Program-made: the position numbers and the translations under genes
Shown: positions 14,369 through 14,815 of the stretch, piece by piece
Numbering within the stretch: position 1 is the first letter of the stretch
How the letters are laid out: each line of letters begins with the position of its first letter
The notes under the pieces: model-generated
What the model saw: only the letters and a program-made list of their open reading frames with translations
Database searches by the model: none
Told to the model about the DNA's origin: nothing
NCBI GenBank assembly: GCA_030631415.1
Contig: DAOVLE010000128.1
Coordinates: 1-14,815, forward strand
Source: JAAEQG01 sp023133475
GTDB lineage: Bacteria; Planctomycetota; Phycisphaerae; UBA1845
Length of the DNA: 14,815 bases
Reading direction: 5' to 3'

Positions 14369-14539
14369 TCAGTCGTTCATGACGACCTCGTTAACCGCGG
14401 TGCTGAATACGCTGGACAGGAAATTCGCGGCGCTGCTGCGAGCTGCTTCGGAGATAAACCCCGTGCTGCATCCGGTGACTGTCAGAAATAGCAAACCCGC
14501 CAACCCGGCAACGGCAATGGTGCGGAAGAAACTGGCCAT
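14369..14539 (-). CDS. Small predicted lipoprotein
   Basis: A 56-residue protein: basic N-terminus (MASFFR), hydrophobic stretch (TIAVAGLAGLLFLTVT) and the lipobox LTVTGC with C24 as the probable lipidated residue after signal peptidase II cleavage. The mature 33 residues (CSTGFISEAARSSAANF...) form a probable amphipathic helix ending EVVMND. AAGGAG nine bases upstream of ATG 14539 supports the start. I do not recognise a family; very short lipoproteins with a single helix are common in planctomycete genomes and are uncharacterised. It faces the metallopeptidase gene with only repeats between. Upstream lies the large nested inverted repeat, and no clear promoter is visible. Confidence 0.65.
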   Translation of the reverse strand: MASFFRTIAVAGLAGLLFLTVTGCSTGFISEAARSSAANFLSSVFSTAVNEVVMND

Positions 14540-14637
14540 GGCAATTCACTCCTTATCGGTCGCAGAATTTATCGGAAGGTAGATCAACCCGGTTTAGCGC
14601 GACATTTTCGATCAGATAGTTTTGCGCTTCGACAGGT

Positions 14638-14785
14638 CGCGCTAGGCCCGGCATTTATGCCGGGTGAAAAGGCCGAACGAAGAATCCCCCCCTCCAGTTT
14701 CGCCCCGCCGCCGAAGGCGGCGGGGCGAAACTGGAGGGTAAAGACAACCACTCCAATACCCGGCATAAATGCCGGGCCTAGCGCG
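14638..14785. repeat. Large nested inverted repeat
   Basis: The outer arms 14638-14665 and 14758-14785 are perfect 28-bp reverse complements, and each contains its own hairpin CCCGGCAT-TT-ATGCCGGG. Inside lies a second perfect inverted repeat: 23-bp arms 14690-14712 and 14716-14738 (CCCTCCAGTTTCGCC... / ...GGCGAAACTGGAGGG) around a GAA loop. No T-run follows either hairpin and no gene is evident inside. The outer arms match 7613-7639. The remaining sequence, 14540-14637 and 14786-14815, shows nothing I can assign. Confidence 0.92.
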
Positions 14786-14815
14786 GTAAACATTCAGTGA
14801 ACCCATGGCAGGTTC

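Noticed and set aside
14584..14793. A 69-codon minus-strand frame containing PGINAGPS twice
   Set aside because: It is the translation of the nested inverted repeat (the CCCGGCATTTATGCCGGG element) and has no ribosome binding site.

Overview
The window looks like a chromosome segment of a planctomycete, most probably a Phycisphaerae-type lineage known from environmental genomes. The reasons are two secreted proteins ending in planctomycete-style dockerin-like modules (Dx[DN]xDGxVDLxDF loops with a CLTGP helix), a PEP-CTERM surface protein, an FmdB-type zinc ribbon with the long C-terminus I associate with this phylum, GC-rich coding DNA, and gaps packed with short repeats. This placement is inference; no rRNA or other phylogenetic marker is present. 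I saw no tRNA, rRNA, CRISPR array, transposase or integrase.

Layout. Positions 90-7588 are all minus strand, in transcription order: an FmdB-type zinc ribbon protein (7325-7588), an ABC ATPase (6234-6971), a very large two-FtsX permease overlapping it (3332-6277), a TolC-like outer membrane protein (1146-2840) and a radical SAM protein (90-980). ATPase, permease and TolC make a plausible cell-envelope exporter without a membrane fusion protein. The TolC gene is set apart by 491 bp of repeats and has its own candidate promoter. Anthranilate synthase component I (trpE) stands alone on the plus strand at 7753-9261. A minus-strand pair, a PEP-CTERM protein and a cohesin-like/dockerin-like protein (10198-10821 and 9393-10136), shares a near-consensus promoter. 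A divergent plus-strand gene (11425-14172) encodes a secreted M36-type zinc metallopeptidase with a degenerate dockerin-like tail, preceded by an extended -10 promoter. A 56-residue lipoprotein (14369-14539, minus) faces the peptidase.

The most unusual content lies between the genes. Nearly every gap carries tandem heptamer arrays of several unrelated sequences (AGCTATC, ATTTTCM, GGAGAAT/ATGGAAA, GGCAAGA, GACTTTG) plus one octamer array (CTCTGCGT). It also carries GTAGGG(C/T)GGG-type palindromes, a two-copy composite cassette, and a CCCGGCATTTATGCCGGG element present three times, twice as the arms of a large nested inverted repeat. These elements touch gene ends: two dockerin-like genes take their stop codons from repeats, one array lies five bases upstream of the radical SAM start, and another creates a false N-terminal extension on the ABC ATPase.

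I found no convincing new multi-gene system. The best candidate for something under-described is the shared 7-bp period of unrelated intergenic arrays, often in inverted pairs.
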